In this document: one piece after another, positions 23,910 to 32,449 of the stretch
Position numbering within the stretch: the stretch's first letter is position 1
Layout: every line of letters begins with the position of its first letter
Notes under the pieces: generated by a model
Seen by the model: the letters and a program-made list of their open reading frames with translations, nothing else
Database searches by the model: none
Told to the model about the DNA's origin: nothing
NCBI GenBank assembly: GCA_020631355.1
Contig: JAHDHL010000005.1
Location: 4,525-68,524 of the forward strand
Length of the DNA: 64,000 bases
Source of the DNA: Saprospiraceae bacterium
GTDB lineage: Bacteria > Bacteroidota > Bacteroidia > Chitinophagales > Saprospiraceae
Direction of reading: 5' to 3'
Program-made: the position numbers and the translations under genes

Positions 23910-26456
23910 TTAGATTTCCTTTTTGGCCGAACTTTTCAGTTTCTTAATGGTCAATCCATCTTTCTCCTTGTTGAGTACTGCCTCGAACTTTGTCCCGTCC
24001 TTGGGATTATTGTTAAGGATGTATTCTGCCAAAGGATCTTCGATGTATTTTTGGATGGCCCGATGTAATGGCCTGGCTCCGAACTTGGGATCATATCCTT
24101 TCTCAGCCACAAACAATTTGGCCGGTTCGGATAATTTCAAGCTGAAGCCCATATTTTCCAATCTCTTGTACAAGTCCTTCAAGGTAATGTCAATGATGGA
24201 TGTGATATCATCCTGGTTCAGACTATTGAATATGATGATGTCGTCAATCCTATTGAGGAATTCAGGAGAGAATGTACTTTTCAATGCACCTTGGATAACC
24301 CGCTTGGCATCTTCCTTTGTGCTTTCCTGTCTGGATTTGGTAGCGAATCCCACTCCTTGTCCGAAATCCTGCAAATCCCTGATTCCAATATTGGAAGTCA
24401 TGATGATAAGCGTATTCTTGAAGTTGACCTTACGGCCCAATCCATCAGTGAGCTGCCCATCATCCAATACCTGTAGCATGACGTTCCAAACATCTGGGTG
24501 TGCCTTTTCTATTTCATCCAAAAGGATAACAGAATAAGGTTTTCTTCTCACCTTTTCGGTCAATTGTCCACCTTCCTCATAACCCACATATCCCGGAGGC
24601 GCTCCAATCAGTCGGCTGATAGCGAATTTTTCCATGTATTCTGACATGTCGATTCGAATCAGGGCATCCTCAGAATCAAAGATGTACTTAGCCAAAGCCT
24701 TGGCCAACTCTGTCTTACCCACACCGGTTGGTCCCAGAAAAACAAAGGAGCCGATAGGCTTGGATGGATCCTTCAGCCCGATCCTATTCCTTTGGATAGC
24801 GCGTGTTACTTTCTTTATGGCCTCATCCTGTCCGATTACTGCACCCTTAAGGTCATCAGACATTTTTACCAACTTGTTGCTCTCACTCTGAGCTACCTTT
24901 TGTACGGGTATATTGGTCATCATGGCCACGACCTCTGCGATGTCTTCCTCCGTTACAGGATAGCGCTTGGTCTTGGATTCCTCCTCCCATTCCTGCTTGG
25001 CAAATTCCAATTGGCGCAAGAGTTTGGATTCATGGTCTCTTAGGTCGGCAGCTTTTTCATACTGCTGATTCTTTACGGCATTATTCTTCTTCTCCTTGAC
25101 CAATTCGATCTTCTCCTCCAAATCAAGGATATGCTTAGGGACATGAATATTCTTCAAGTGTACCCTTGCTCCCGCTTCGTCCAGCACATCAATGGCCTTG
25201 TCCGGTAAGAATCGGTCACTGATATAACGATCACTGAGCGTTACACAAGCCTTAATGGCTTCTTCCGCATAATTCACATTATGGAATTCCTCGTATTTGG
25301 GAGTGATATTAGTCAGAATATGAATGGCTTCCTCAGGTGATGGTGGATCCACAATCACTTTTTGGAATCTTCTATCCAAGGCACCATCCTTTTCGATGTA
25401 CTGTCTGTACTCATCGAGTGTTGAGGCACCGATACACTGTAATTCTCCTCTGGCAAGTGCCGGTTTGAAGATATTGGATGCATCTAATGAGCCTGTTGCT
25501 CCACCGGCACCAACTATGGTATGTATCTCATCAATGAATAGGATAACGTCCCTCGACTTCTCCAATTCATTCATGATGGCTTTCATCCTTTCCTCGAATT
25601 GTCCTCTATATTTGGTACCCGCTACCAAAGCAGCCAAGTCCAACATGACGATCCTTTTATTGAAAAGGGTACGGGATACCTGCTTCTTGATGATTTTCAG
25701 GGCCAAGCCCTCAGCAATAGCCGTTTTACCCACACCAGGTTCTCCGATAAGTATCGGATTGTTCTTTTTTCTTCTACTTAGGATTTGGGATACCCTTTCG
25801 ATTTCATTCTCACGACCAATGATAGGGTCCAGTCTGCCATCCTCAGCCAGTTTGGTTACATCCCGACCGAAATTATCCAAAACCGGAGTCCGTGACTTGG
25901 AACCACCCTTTCTGGGTTGCTGGTATCTTTGTTCGTCATCCTCGAACGGTTCTTCTGGGTCACCGGGGCCCGGTGCTTCATTACTGATGTTTGGCATTGT
26001 GAAATCAACATCCTCTTCCTGCATGATGAATGCCAGTTCGGATTTGAATGTATCATAATTGACATCAAATTCCTCAAGAATACGAGAAGCCCTATTGTCC
26101 CTATCCTTTAGGATGGAAAGCATCAGATGCTCTGGACCAATGGATTCACTTTTCATCTGACGAGCTTCTAGGAACGCAACCTTCAGAACACGATCCGCAT
26201 GCTTGTCCAAGGGCAATTCCCCAATCTTAAGATGTGCACTCGGTATTCTTCTTCTGAATACGGAATCCTCAATCAGTTGCTTCAATTCGGTACTATCCAC
26301 ATCCAGAGAGTCCATCACCTTACAGGCAAGGCTCTCGGTACGTTGGACGATACCCAGAAGCAGATGTTCTGTGCCGATATAGTCATGTCCCAGTCTCTTG
26401 GCTTCTTCCATGCTTCGAGAAATGACCATCTTAACCTTAGGCGAAAATTTCTTCAT
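23910..26456 (-). CDS. clpC: ATP-dependent Clp protease ATP-binding subunit ClpC
   Basis: 848 residues. Two Clp_N repeats come first (FSPKVKMVISRSMEEAKRLG, then residues ~80-145), followed by an acidic/basic linker. NBD1 has Walker A GEPGVGKTAIAEGLA (about 238-252) and an arginine-finger region. The UVR-containing middle domain has KNNAVKNQQYEKAADLRDHE, the mark that separates ClpC from ClpA and ClpB. NBD2 has GPTGVGKTELAKALA, and the ClpB-D2-small C-terminus has GARPLHRAIQKYIEDPLA. A hexameric unfoldase feeding ClpP. A single-gene unit with its own terminator; clpP is not in the window. Confidence 0.97.
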   Translation of the reverse strand: MKKFSPKVKMVISRSMEEAKRLGHDYIGTEHLLLGIVQRTESLACKVMDSLDVDSTELKQLIEDSVFRRRIPSAHLKIGELPLDKHADRVLKVAFLEARQMKSESIGPEHLMLSILKDRDNRASRILEEFDVNYDTFKSELAFIMQEEDVDFTMPNISNEAPGPGDPEEPFEDDEQRYQQPRKGGSKSRTPVLDNFGRDVTKLAEDGRLDPIIGRENEIERVSQILSRRKKNNPILIGEPGVGKTAIAEGLALKIIKKQVSRTLFNKRIVMLDLAALVAGTKYRGQFEERMKAIMNELEKSRDVILFIDEIHTIVGAGGATGSLDASNIFKPALARGELQCIGASTLDEYRQYIEKDGALDRRFQKVIVDPPSPEEAIHILTNITPKYEEFHNVNYAEEAIKACVTLSDRYISDRFLPDKAIDVLDEAGARVHLKNIHVPKHILDLEEKIELVKEKKNNAVKNQQYEKAADLRDHESKLLRQLEFAKQEWEEESKTKRYPVTEEDIAEVVAMMTNIPVQKVAQSESNKLVKMSDDLKGAVIGQDEAIKKVTRAIQRNRIGLKDPSKPIGSFVFLGPTGVGKTELAKALAKYIFDSEDALIRIDMSEYMEKFAISRLIGAPPGYVGYEEGGQLTEKVRRKPYSVILLDEIEKAHPDVWNVMLQVLDDGQLTDGLGRKVNFKNTLIIMTSNIGIRDLQDFGQGVGFATKSRQESTKEDAKRVIQGALKSTFSPEFLNRIDDIIIFNSLNQDDITSIIDITLKDLYKRLENMGFSLKLSEPAKLFVAEKGYDPKFGARPLHRAIQKYIEDPLAEYILNNNPKDGTKFEAVLNKEKDGLTIKKLKSSAKKEI

Positions 26457-26902
26457 TTATTATTGTCTTGTGTATACTGTCCCAAAATTCGAGGGACTTT
26501 GGTTCTTTAAACGGTTATATCCCATTATTTGTGCGATGATTCATAATGGAATAAAAAAATCTTAACATTTGAAATCCCTATTAGTAGGTTTTGTTTGTAT
26601 GATAATCATCGCCAATATAACCAAAGAAAACTAATTGGTCATGTATTACCAACTTATTACCAACAAAATAGTGCCAACATACAGATTCCGCCAAAATTGC
26701 AGGATTTCCATCCAATGCGGTGATTTCGCATGTATACAAGTTTCAATACGATATAAACGTATATAGGTTCTATTGGGTTTACGATTTTTAGTATTACTTT
26801 TGTGACAATATTGACAAAAGGTTTTGTTTGGTCAAGCACCAAATAATAATTACCTTGTTGTACCTAATGACTCGAATTAATTGATAACTAAGATTTGTAT
26901 TT
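26457..26902. other. Non-coding stretch between clpC and the STAS gene
   Basis: 446 bases between divergent genes. The only strong signal is the plus-strand promoter at 26773-26802. No CIRCE or other known heat-shock operator was recognised near clpC, and no reading frame looks real. Confidence 0.5.
26773..26802 (+). promoter_or_regulatory. Bacteroidota-type promoter for the STAS-rnz unit
   Basis: TTG (26773-26775), 19 bases, then TACTTTTG (26795-26802), a full consensus match about 100 bases before the STAS start. Confidence 0.7.
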
Positions 26903-27283
26903 ATGAAATTTTCCGTAGATAAGCAGGAAAAGCACACCGTAATGACGCTTCAAGAGGAGAATCTGAACTCATTGATGGCTCCTGACTTGAAGTCGGAATT
27001 CGTCATTCTGCGAAATGAGGGTGTTCCCAATTTCATCTTGGATTTGAGTGAAGTGAAATTCGTGGATTCCTCAGGATTAAGTGCCATATTGACAGCCAAT
27101 AGGCTTTGGAAAGATATAGGAACATTCATATTGACAGGTGCGAGCCATCCGCATGTGAAGAAATTGATTGAAATATCAAGACTACATACCGTACTTACCA
27201 TAATCCCCACATTGTCCGAATCCATCGACTATGTGAAAATGGAAGAATTGGAAAAAGAACTGGGAGGAGGAGATGACGAATAG
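26903..27283 (+). CDS. STAS-domain protein (anti-sigma-factor antagonist type)
   Basis: 126 residues, a single STAS fold. The hallmark FILDLSEVKFVDSSGLSAIL (about 44-63) holds the DSSG loop; Ser57 is the equivalent of the phosphorylated serine of SpoIIAA. The end carries an acidic tail, EKELGGGDDE. Members switch an anti-sigma kinase by binding it when unphosphorylated. No RsbW-like kinase or matching sigma factor is adjacent. The following rnz gene starts 15 bases later, so the pair is probably one transcript. Confidence 0.9.
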   Translation: MKFSVDKQEKHTVMTLQEENLNSLMAPDLKSEFVILRNEGVPNFILDLSEVKFVDSSGLSAILTANRLWKDIGTFILTGASHPHVKKLIEISRLHTVLTIIPTLSESIDYVKMEELEKELGGGDDE

Positions 27284-27298
27284 TCTGTTCCGTATCTT

Positions 27299-28222
27299 AT
27301 GAAATTCGAACTTACCATCCTAGGGTCCAGTGGGGCTATGCCTTTCAAGGACCGATATATGACTGCTCATGTACTGAACATACGTGAGCAGTTGTTTTTG
27401 ATAGATTGTGGTGAGGGCACACAAATGCGAATGTCCCGATTCAGGGTCCGACGGGGCAAAATCAATCATATCTTCATTTCCCATTTGCATGGCGACCATA
27501 TTTTCGGTCTGCCGGGGCTGTTGACTTCTTTCGGAATGAATCTAAGGACCGAAAATCTCTATATCTATTCTCCTCCCGGCCTGAAGCAAATGATTGACGG
27601 CTTATTTCCATATGAGGGTAAGGGACCATCCTTTGAAATTATTTACAGGGAACTGGATACGACCGTTCACCAAATGGTTTTTGAGAATGAGGATGTAGAG
27701 GTATGGACGATTCCCTTGTCGCATGGTATTCCTTGTAATGGGTATCTGTTCAAGGAAAAACCGAAGCAGAGGAAAATGCTTAAGGAGAAGATCAAGGAGT
27801 ACAATATTCCCTTTCAGGATATAGCAGGAATTAAGGAGGGGAATGATTGGACGGATGCCAATGGCAATATGATACCTAACTCTGAATTGACTACTGCTCC
27901 ACCTCCGGTCCGGTCTTATGCTTTCTGTTCGGATACGGCCTATAAGGAGGATATCGTACCTATCATTGAGGGGGTAGACCTTTTATACCACGAAGCTACT
28001 TTTTTGGAGGAAGCCATAGATAAGGCGATAGCAACCAACCACTCCACAGCACTCCAAGCTGGACGAATTGCTTCCAAGGCCAATGTAAGGCAATTGGTCA
28101 TCGGGCATTACTCTGCTCGATACGAAGAAATCAATGGTCATCTGGAAGAAGCCAGAACGGTTTTTCCTAATACCCATTTGGGTACAGACGGTGCCGTATT
28201 TGACGTGGAACGGAATAGATAA
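27299..28222 (+). CDS. rnz: Ribonuclease Z
   Basis: 307 residues, the normal short-form tRNase Z. The metal-binding motif is FISHLHGDHIFGLPGL (about 59-74), with His62, His64, Asp66 and His67. Further ligands lie in CSDTAYKEDI (about 212-221) and HYSARY near 270. The insertion that holds the tRNA arm is in the middle of the protein (about 150-195). It cuts the 3' trailer of pre-tRNAs, needed here because the visible tRNA-Lys gene does not encode CCA. Confidence 0.96.
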   Translation: MKFELTILGSSGAMPFKDRYMTAHVLNIREQLFLIDCGEGTQMRMSRFRVRRGKINHIFISHLHGDHIFGLPGLLTSFGMNLRTENLYIYSPPGLKQMIDGLFPYEGKGPSFEIIYRELDTTVHQMVFENEDVEVWTIPLSHGIPCNGYLFKEKPKQRKMLKEKIKEYNIPFQDIAGIKEGNDWTDANGNMIPNSELTTAPPPVRSYAFCSDTAYKEDIVPIIEGVDLLYHEATFLEEAIDKAIATNHSTALQAGRIASKANVRQLVIGHYSARYEEINGHLEEARTVFPNTHLGTDGAVFDVERNR

Positions 28223-28413
28223 ATCTTCATTTCCCTAGGCATCTTCCTTTCTATCTATTTAGAATTCTCCCCATCCATAGCTTATCGAATCCTACATTTT
28301 TTTATCAGTTTGAATTTTTATTCAAAAAAATCACCCTTTGCCCCAACCATTTCCAGAAAGCCTCCTGTCCTTATGGACGACAATCATTATTAATCCGAAA
28401 TGAATTATTTGAA

Positions 28414-29682
28414 ATGAGAAAAGAGATTCTTTTAATAGCCGTAATGGCAGTGATTACCGCCACATTCTTTCAGAGTTGTGTGGAAGATAAATGCAAGGAA
28501 AAAGTTACCTATACCTATTACGAACCTATTTATCTATTAACCACAGATATCAGAACTGAAATCCAGGCAGAGGGACCAAGGGAATTGATCAATCCGGGCA
28601 AATTATATTTCTATAATAATTATGTACTGATAAATGAGGTGAATGAGGGAATTCATATCATTGATAATCAAGACCCCACCCAACCTACACCCATCTCATT
28701 TATACCCATTCCTGGAAATGTGGATATGTCAGTTAAGGATGATATTCTATATGCTGATAATTATATGGATTTGGTGGCTTTGAAAATAACCAATCCTACA
28801 GCACCTGAATTGGTGAAACGAGTTGAGGATGTATTTAATTGGTACAGCTATCATGAGGAATTCGGTTATACGGTAGAGTACAGAAGAACGACGACGACAG
28901 ATGTAAGGGATTGTAATAATTATATGGTAGACATCTGGTTTGATGGTGGCGGATTTTTTGCGAATGATGCGCTCGAACTACAGGGTACTGTTGATGCTGG
29001 AGTGAATCCATCTACGGGGAATGCCAATATCGCCGGTTCAATGGCCAGATTCGGTATTTCTGATGATTATCTCTATTGTATAGATGAGTACAATTTGGAT
29101 GTATTCGATATATCTAATGTCACCTGTCCTGAATTCTTGAATACAGTTCATGTAGGATGGGGTATTGAAACTATATTTCCACATGGAGAACATTTGTTCA
29201 TTGGTGCAGAGGATGGTATGTATATCTTCGATAATTCCAATCCTCAGGAACCTGTCCAACAGTCCTTGTTTCAGCACGCAAGAGCATGTGATCCTGTGTA
29301 TGTCCGGGAAGATAGGGCTTTTGTAACACTTAGGGATGGCACGGAATGCGAGGGATTCAATAACCAATTGGATATCGTGAATATTGAGGATTTGAATAAT
29401 CCTTGGTTGATGCGATCACATTCTATGGTGAATCCTCATGGACTGTCTGTTACACCAAGTAATAAGATGTTCTTGTGTGAGGGAACCGCCGGAATGAAGA
29501 TATTGGATGTCAGTGATAGTTATAATGTTGTGGAATTGGGTAGGGTGAATGGATTTGATGCATATGATGCCATTGCTTTGGGAGAAAATCATGTGATGGT
29601 CATAGGCAAGGATGGATTCTTCCAATTCGATACTACTGACCCATCAAATATTGAGCAGCTGAGTTTGTTGCCGGTACAATAA
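28414..29682 (+). CDS. LVIVD-repeat lipoprotein
   Basis: 422 residues. The lipobox is ATFFQSC, with Cys near 22. The rest is a beta-propeller-type array of LVIVD repeats: LVDVWF-like strands with the recurring pattern of a date-like [IV]-x-D-[ILV]-[ST]-[DN] (for example GIHIIDNQDPTQP, LDVFDISNVTCPEF, MYIFDNSNPQEP, LDIVNIEDLNNP, MKILDVSDSYNV). Such proteins are common in Bacteroidota and are thought to be cell-surface or periplasmic, without known enzyme activity. Its own transcript; a hairpin at 29750 follows. Confidence 0.88.
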   Translation: MRKEILLIAVMAVITATFFQSCVEDKCKEKVTYTYYEPIYLLTTDIRTEIQAEGPRELINPGKLYFYNNYVLINEVNEGIHIIDNQDPTQPTPISFIPIPGNVDMSVKDDILYADNYMDLVALKITNPTAPELVKRVEDVFNWYSYHEEFGYTVEYRRTTTTDVRDCNNYMVDIWFDGGGFFANDALELQGTVDAGVNPSTGNANIAGSMARFGISDDYLYCIDEYNLDVFDISNVTCPEFLNTVHVGWGIETIFPHGEHLFIGAEDGMYIFDNSNPQEPVQQSLFQHARACDPVYVREDRAFVTLRDGTECEGFNNQLDIVNIEDLNNPWLMRSHSMVNPHGLSVTPSNKMFLCEGTAGMKILDVSDSYNVVELGRVNGFDAYDAIALGENHVMVIGKDGFFQFDTTDPSNIEQLSLLPVQ

Positions 29683-29749
29683 TCATATTGAAATTGTTTA
29701 TACCCCTGACACCCCAAGTGAATACGTTATTTTTTCAGTCTGTAAGTTC

Positions 29750-29775
29750 GGGAGTCGGAATAGCATCCGACTCCC
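29750..29775 (+). terminator. Hairpin between the LVIVD gene and the next gene
   Basis: A perfect 10-bp stem (GGGAGTCGGA with TCCGACTCCC), a 6-base loop and partial extension of the arms (AAGT/ACTT). No clear U-run. It could end the LVIVD transcript or lie in the leader of the gene at 29795. Confidence 0.55.
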
Positions 29776-29794
29776 TACTTCAAACCAAAAGAAC

Positions 29795-30394
29795 ATGAGA
29801 CATTATATCATATTTCTATTCATTCTATCCGTACTGTCACTTCAGGCACAGGATGAGAATGCATTATCCAATTCTTTATCCAAACAATCCGAAACACCTA
29901 GGTTTTACAATTCTCTAGCATTCGGTTTCAATATGGGACGTCCCGGAACAGATGCGGTATACATGCAAGGTGGTTTGGGATTCAGGTATGCAGCAGGTTA
30001 TAAATTGAATAAATGGATGAATTTCGGGGCCGGAACCGGTTTTGAGTTCTATGACTTTGATGCTCCAACGGTCTTTATTCCATTATATGCTGAAATGAGG
30101 GGAGAGTTGACAAATTGGAGGGTTACACCTTTCTATATAGTGGAGGTAGGAATGGGATTCAAATTAAGGAATGGATTTTCCAATTATGATAATAAACCCA
30201 AAGGGGCTTATTTCAGACCTCAGCTGGGATGGAAATTCAAGCGTAAGAGTGGTTTTGCATCGACTGTGGGAGTGGGATATGTATTACAGACATCCAGATC
30301 CAAGTATGATAATAGTTGGGGGGATGATATTTATATCAGTGATATCAGGCGAAAGTACCAACGCTATTTCGTTCAATTCGGATTCGAATTTTGA
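29795..30394 (+). CDS. Outer-membrane beta-barrel-like protein
   Basis: 199 residues. A signal peptide (MRHYIIFLFILSVLSLQAQ) precedes alternating hydrophobic/polar strands with glycine and aromatic girdles (GFNMGRPG, LGFRYAAGYKLNKWMNFGAG, FIPLYAEMRGEL, YIVEVGMGFKLRNG). The C-terminus ends in a phenylalanine strand (RYFVQFGFEF), the classic barrel end recognised by BAM. Small porin-like or PorT-like barrels of unknown function are frequent in the phylum. The sigma factor gene starts 62 bases later. Confidence 0.78.
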   Translation: MRHYIIFLFILSVLSLQAQDENALSNSLSKQSETPRFYNSLAFGFNMGRPGTDAVYMQGGLGFRYAAGYKLNKWMNFGAGTGFEFYDFDAPTVFIPLYAEMRGELTNWRVTPFYIVEVGMGFKLRNGFSNYDNKPKGAYFRPQLGWKFKRKSGFASTVGVGYVLQTSRSKYDNSWGDDIYISDIRRKYQRYFVQFGFEF

Positions 30395-30455
30395 TTTGAA
30401 TTCCTATTCTGATAAAATGATACTAACTTAAAAGACTTACAGCACTGAATGCTAA

Positions 30456-31022
30456 ATGCTATTTAGGAAAAAGACATATACGGACCATGATTTGGTAGCG
30501 GGTTGTTCGAAGAATGACCGTCGCTATCAGGAACGACTGTATAAGCGGTATTTTCCCAAGGCAATGGGGTTGGTGATGTATCATGTCAAGGATCAGGAAA
30601 AGGCTTTGGAAATAGTGAATCAGGGATTCCTGAAAGTCTTTCAAAAAATTCAGACCATCAAGGATGCACAGGCATTGGAGGCATGGATAAAGACGATTAT
30701 GATGCGGACCCGAGCGGATTATTTCCGCAAGGACAGCCGGTATCTCCGGTCCGTTATTCTGGAGGAAGCAACGGATGATAGAACAGAGAATAACACTTTG
30801 AGTAATTTATATTTCAAGGATATCATCCGATTATTGGATCATTTGCCCCCGGCAACCGCAGAGGTGTTCAGATTGTATGCCGTAGAGGGATATAAACATG
30901 ATGAGATTGGGAAACATTTGGGAATCAGTGCTGGAACTTCCAAGTGGCACCTTTCCGCAGCGAGGAGCAAACTCAGGGAATTAATTCACGAACATTACGA
31001 TACGCAGAGAGATGTTGGATAA
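30456..31022 (+). CDS. ECF-type RNA polymerase sigma factor
   Basis: 188 residues. The sigma2 region (about 10-75) shows YQERLYKRYFPKAMGLVMYH and the polymerase-binding segment around FLKVFQKIQTI. The sigma4 region (about 120-180) shows LPPATAEVFRLYAVEGYKHD, then EIGKHLGISAGTSKWHLSAA, the HTH. It reads only its own promoters when the partner releases it. The gene overlaps the next by 11 bases, the usual arrangement of a sigma/anti-sigma pair, so the next protein is the probable regulator. Confidence 0.92.
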   Translation: MLFRKKTYTDHDLVAGCSKNDRRYQERLYKRYFPKAMGLVMYHVKDQEKALEIVNQGFLKVFQKIQTIKDAQALEAWIKTIMMRTRADYFRKDSRYLRSVILEEATDDRTENNTLSNLYFKDIIRLLDHLPPATAEVFRLYAVEGYKHDEIGKHLGISAGTSKWHLSAARSKLRELIHEHYDTQRDVG

Positions 31023-32379
31023 CAAGGAACTCATGGAAAAAGGATGGGAGGATATGTCTGCCATCTTGGATCAGGAGATGCCCCAGAAAAAGAAACGGAG
31101 GTTGGGCTTCTGGTTACTATTCTTTGGAGTAGTGATTGGTCTGTCTTCAGCCATTGGCTGGATGATGACTGACCAGGAATTGGCCAGTGATGAGTCGGAA
31201 ACGAATATCGAAAAGGAAGAAATGGTATCTTCCGAAGTAGAAATGAAGGAATACCAAGATGATTCATCTCTTGATATAGAGCAAAAAACGAGTCAATCTG
31301 AAAACGACGCCGCCGTTGTGTCCGAGATTCCGAATCCATCCCATTATTCGAACCCAACAATCCAATCCAATACTCCTACGACCATTGATTATAGAATAAA
31401 GAATAACTCAATTCATACGATTTCCGAATCCATCCCTATGAATGGGAATGGCATCAATTTCACCAAGCGTCAATTACAAAATAAAGGTTTTGGTACTTCC
31501 CTCATTCCGACGTATTATCAATTGATGGAACCTATCCAGGAAGTAAGGGCTAGTGAGCCTGTCATTAATGTTTCAGAGGAACCAGAAACCGAAGAACCAA
31601 TTATTCAGGAGGCAACAACACCCACTGAAAAGAATAAGGAACCCATTTTGGATATAACGCCAGTTGCATTCCTTGAGGTATCCGAAATTCCATATGAATC
31701 ATATGCCAAGGAATTGGCAGTTCCAACCTTAAGGAAACCATGGGAATGGGCTGTCGAGGGAGCATATAATTTCCAGAGTAAGAACGAAATGGGAATATCC
31801 CTCGGACTGATTGCAAGGCACAACTTCAAGAGCAGATTTTATCTGGAAACAGGCTTGTTGTATAATGTCCAATTTCTTAGATATGGAAACTCCGATGTGA
31901 ATAACCTATTTGTTGATGCTGAATTTAGTGGAGCGAATACTGAGGATGAATTGGCTGTCCAGGATGCCATTACTAATCGGTTGTCAAATCTTAATCAGCA
32001 CTACCTGAGGATACCAATGCACTTCGGGTATCAAATGAAGAATGGCCTTTCTTTCAAGGGGGGAGCCGTGGCAAGTGTCATGCTCTTTGAAAGGAATGGC
32101 ATTGCAATGGGGCAATCCGAGGATTTGTCATTGACACCACCATTGGCCGAGTCTTACAATGTATCCAATTCATTCAGTTCGAATTTTGAGGTATTGGGGA
32201 GTGTGGGAATCGATTATAGATGGAAAAGGAAGTGGCAGGTAGGTCTGCGTTATGATATGGGATACAAACTCAGGAATTTTGATCTCAGTTCCGTGAATAA
32301 CAATAGTTTTAGGGCCGTTACAACTGGTTATAATAGTAAGGTGCGACTACTCAGCCTTAGTGGAAGAATGTATTTCTAA
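31012..32379 (+). CDS. Membrane-anchored probable anti-sigma protein with outer-membrane-barrel-like C-terminus
   Basis: 455 residues. Residues 1-30 are cytoplasmic and would face the sigma factor (MEKGWEDMSAILDQEM). A positively charged KKKRR leads into one membrane helix (about 30-52). Residues ~60-250 are a low-complexity acidic and Pro/Thr/Ser-rich linker. Residues ~250-455 look like an outer-membrane barrel: amphipathic strands (FYLETGLLYNVQF, YLRIPMHFGYQMKNGLSFKG, GSVGIDYRWKRKWQVGLRYD) and a final LSGRMYF with terminal Phe. One chain touching both membranes would span the periplasm. It is probably the anti-sigma factor of the upstream ECF protein; no classical ZAS motif is present. Confidence 0.75.
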   Translation: MLDNKELMEKGWEDMSAILDQEMPQKKKRRLGFWLLFFGVVIGLSSAIGWMMTDQELASDESETNIEKEEMVSSEVEMKEYQDDSSLDIEQKTSQSENDAAVVSEIPNPSHYSNPTIQSNTPTTIDYRIKNNSIHTISESIPMNGNGINFTKRQLQNKGFGTSLIPTYYQLMEPIQEVRASEPVINVSEEPETEEPIIQEATTPTEKNKEPILDITPVAFLEVSEIPYESYAKELAVPTLRKPWEWAVEGAYNFQSKNEMGISLGLIARHNFKSRFYLETGLLYNVQFLRYGNSDVNNLFVDAEFSGANTEDELAVQDAITNRLSNLNQHYLRIPMHFGYQMKNGLSFKGGAVASVMLFERNGIAMGQSEDLSLTPPLAESYNVSNSFSSNFEVLGSVGIDYRWKRKWQVGLRYDMGYKLRNFDLSSVNNNSFRAVTTGYNSKVRLLSLSGRMYF

Positions 32380-32397
32380 TCTAAAACCAAGAAAATA

Positions 32398-32431
32398 AAA
32401 AACGCCTTTGGTACATTCCAAAGGCGTTTTT
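32398..32431. terminator. Bidirectional terminator
   Basis: A perfect 14-bp stem (AAAAACGCCTTTGG and its complement), a 6-base loop and A/T runs on both sides, between the converging genes ending at 32379 and 32450. Confidence 0.92.
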
Positions 32432-32449
32432 GTAAGGTATTGAACCTGT

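Noticed and set aside
23923-24537. 204-codon plus-strand frame opposite the clpC C-terminus
   Set aside because: Antisense shadow; the minus strand encodes the conserved D2-small domain.
25324-26058. 244-codon plus-strand frame opposite clpC
   Set aside because: Antisense shadow of conserved Clp motifs (Walker A and surroundings).
30456-32379. SusC/SusD-type polysaccharide utilisation locus next to the sigma factor
   Set aside because: No TonB-dependent receptor or SusD-like lipoprotein is encoded; the barrel-like part is too short for a TonB receptor.
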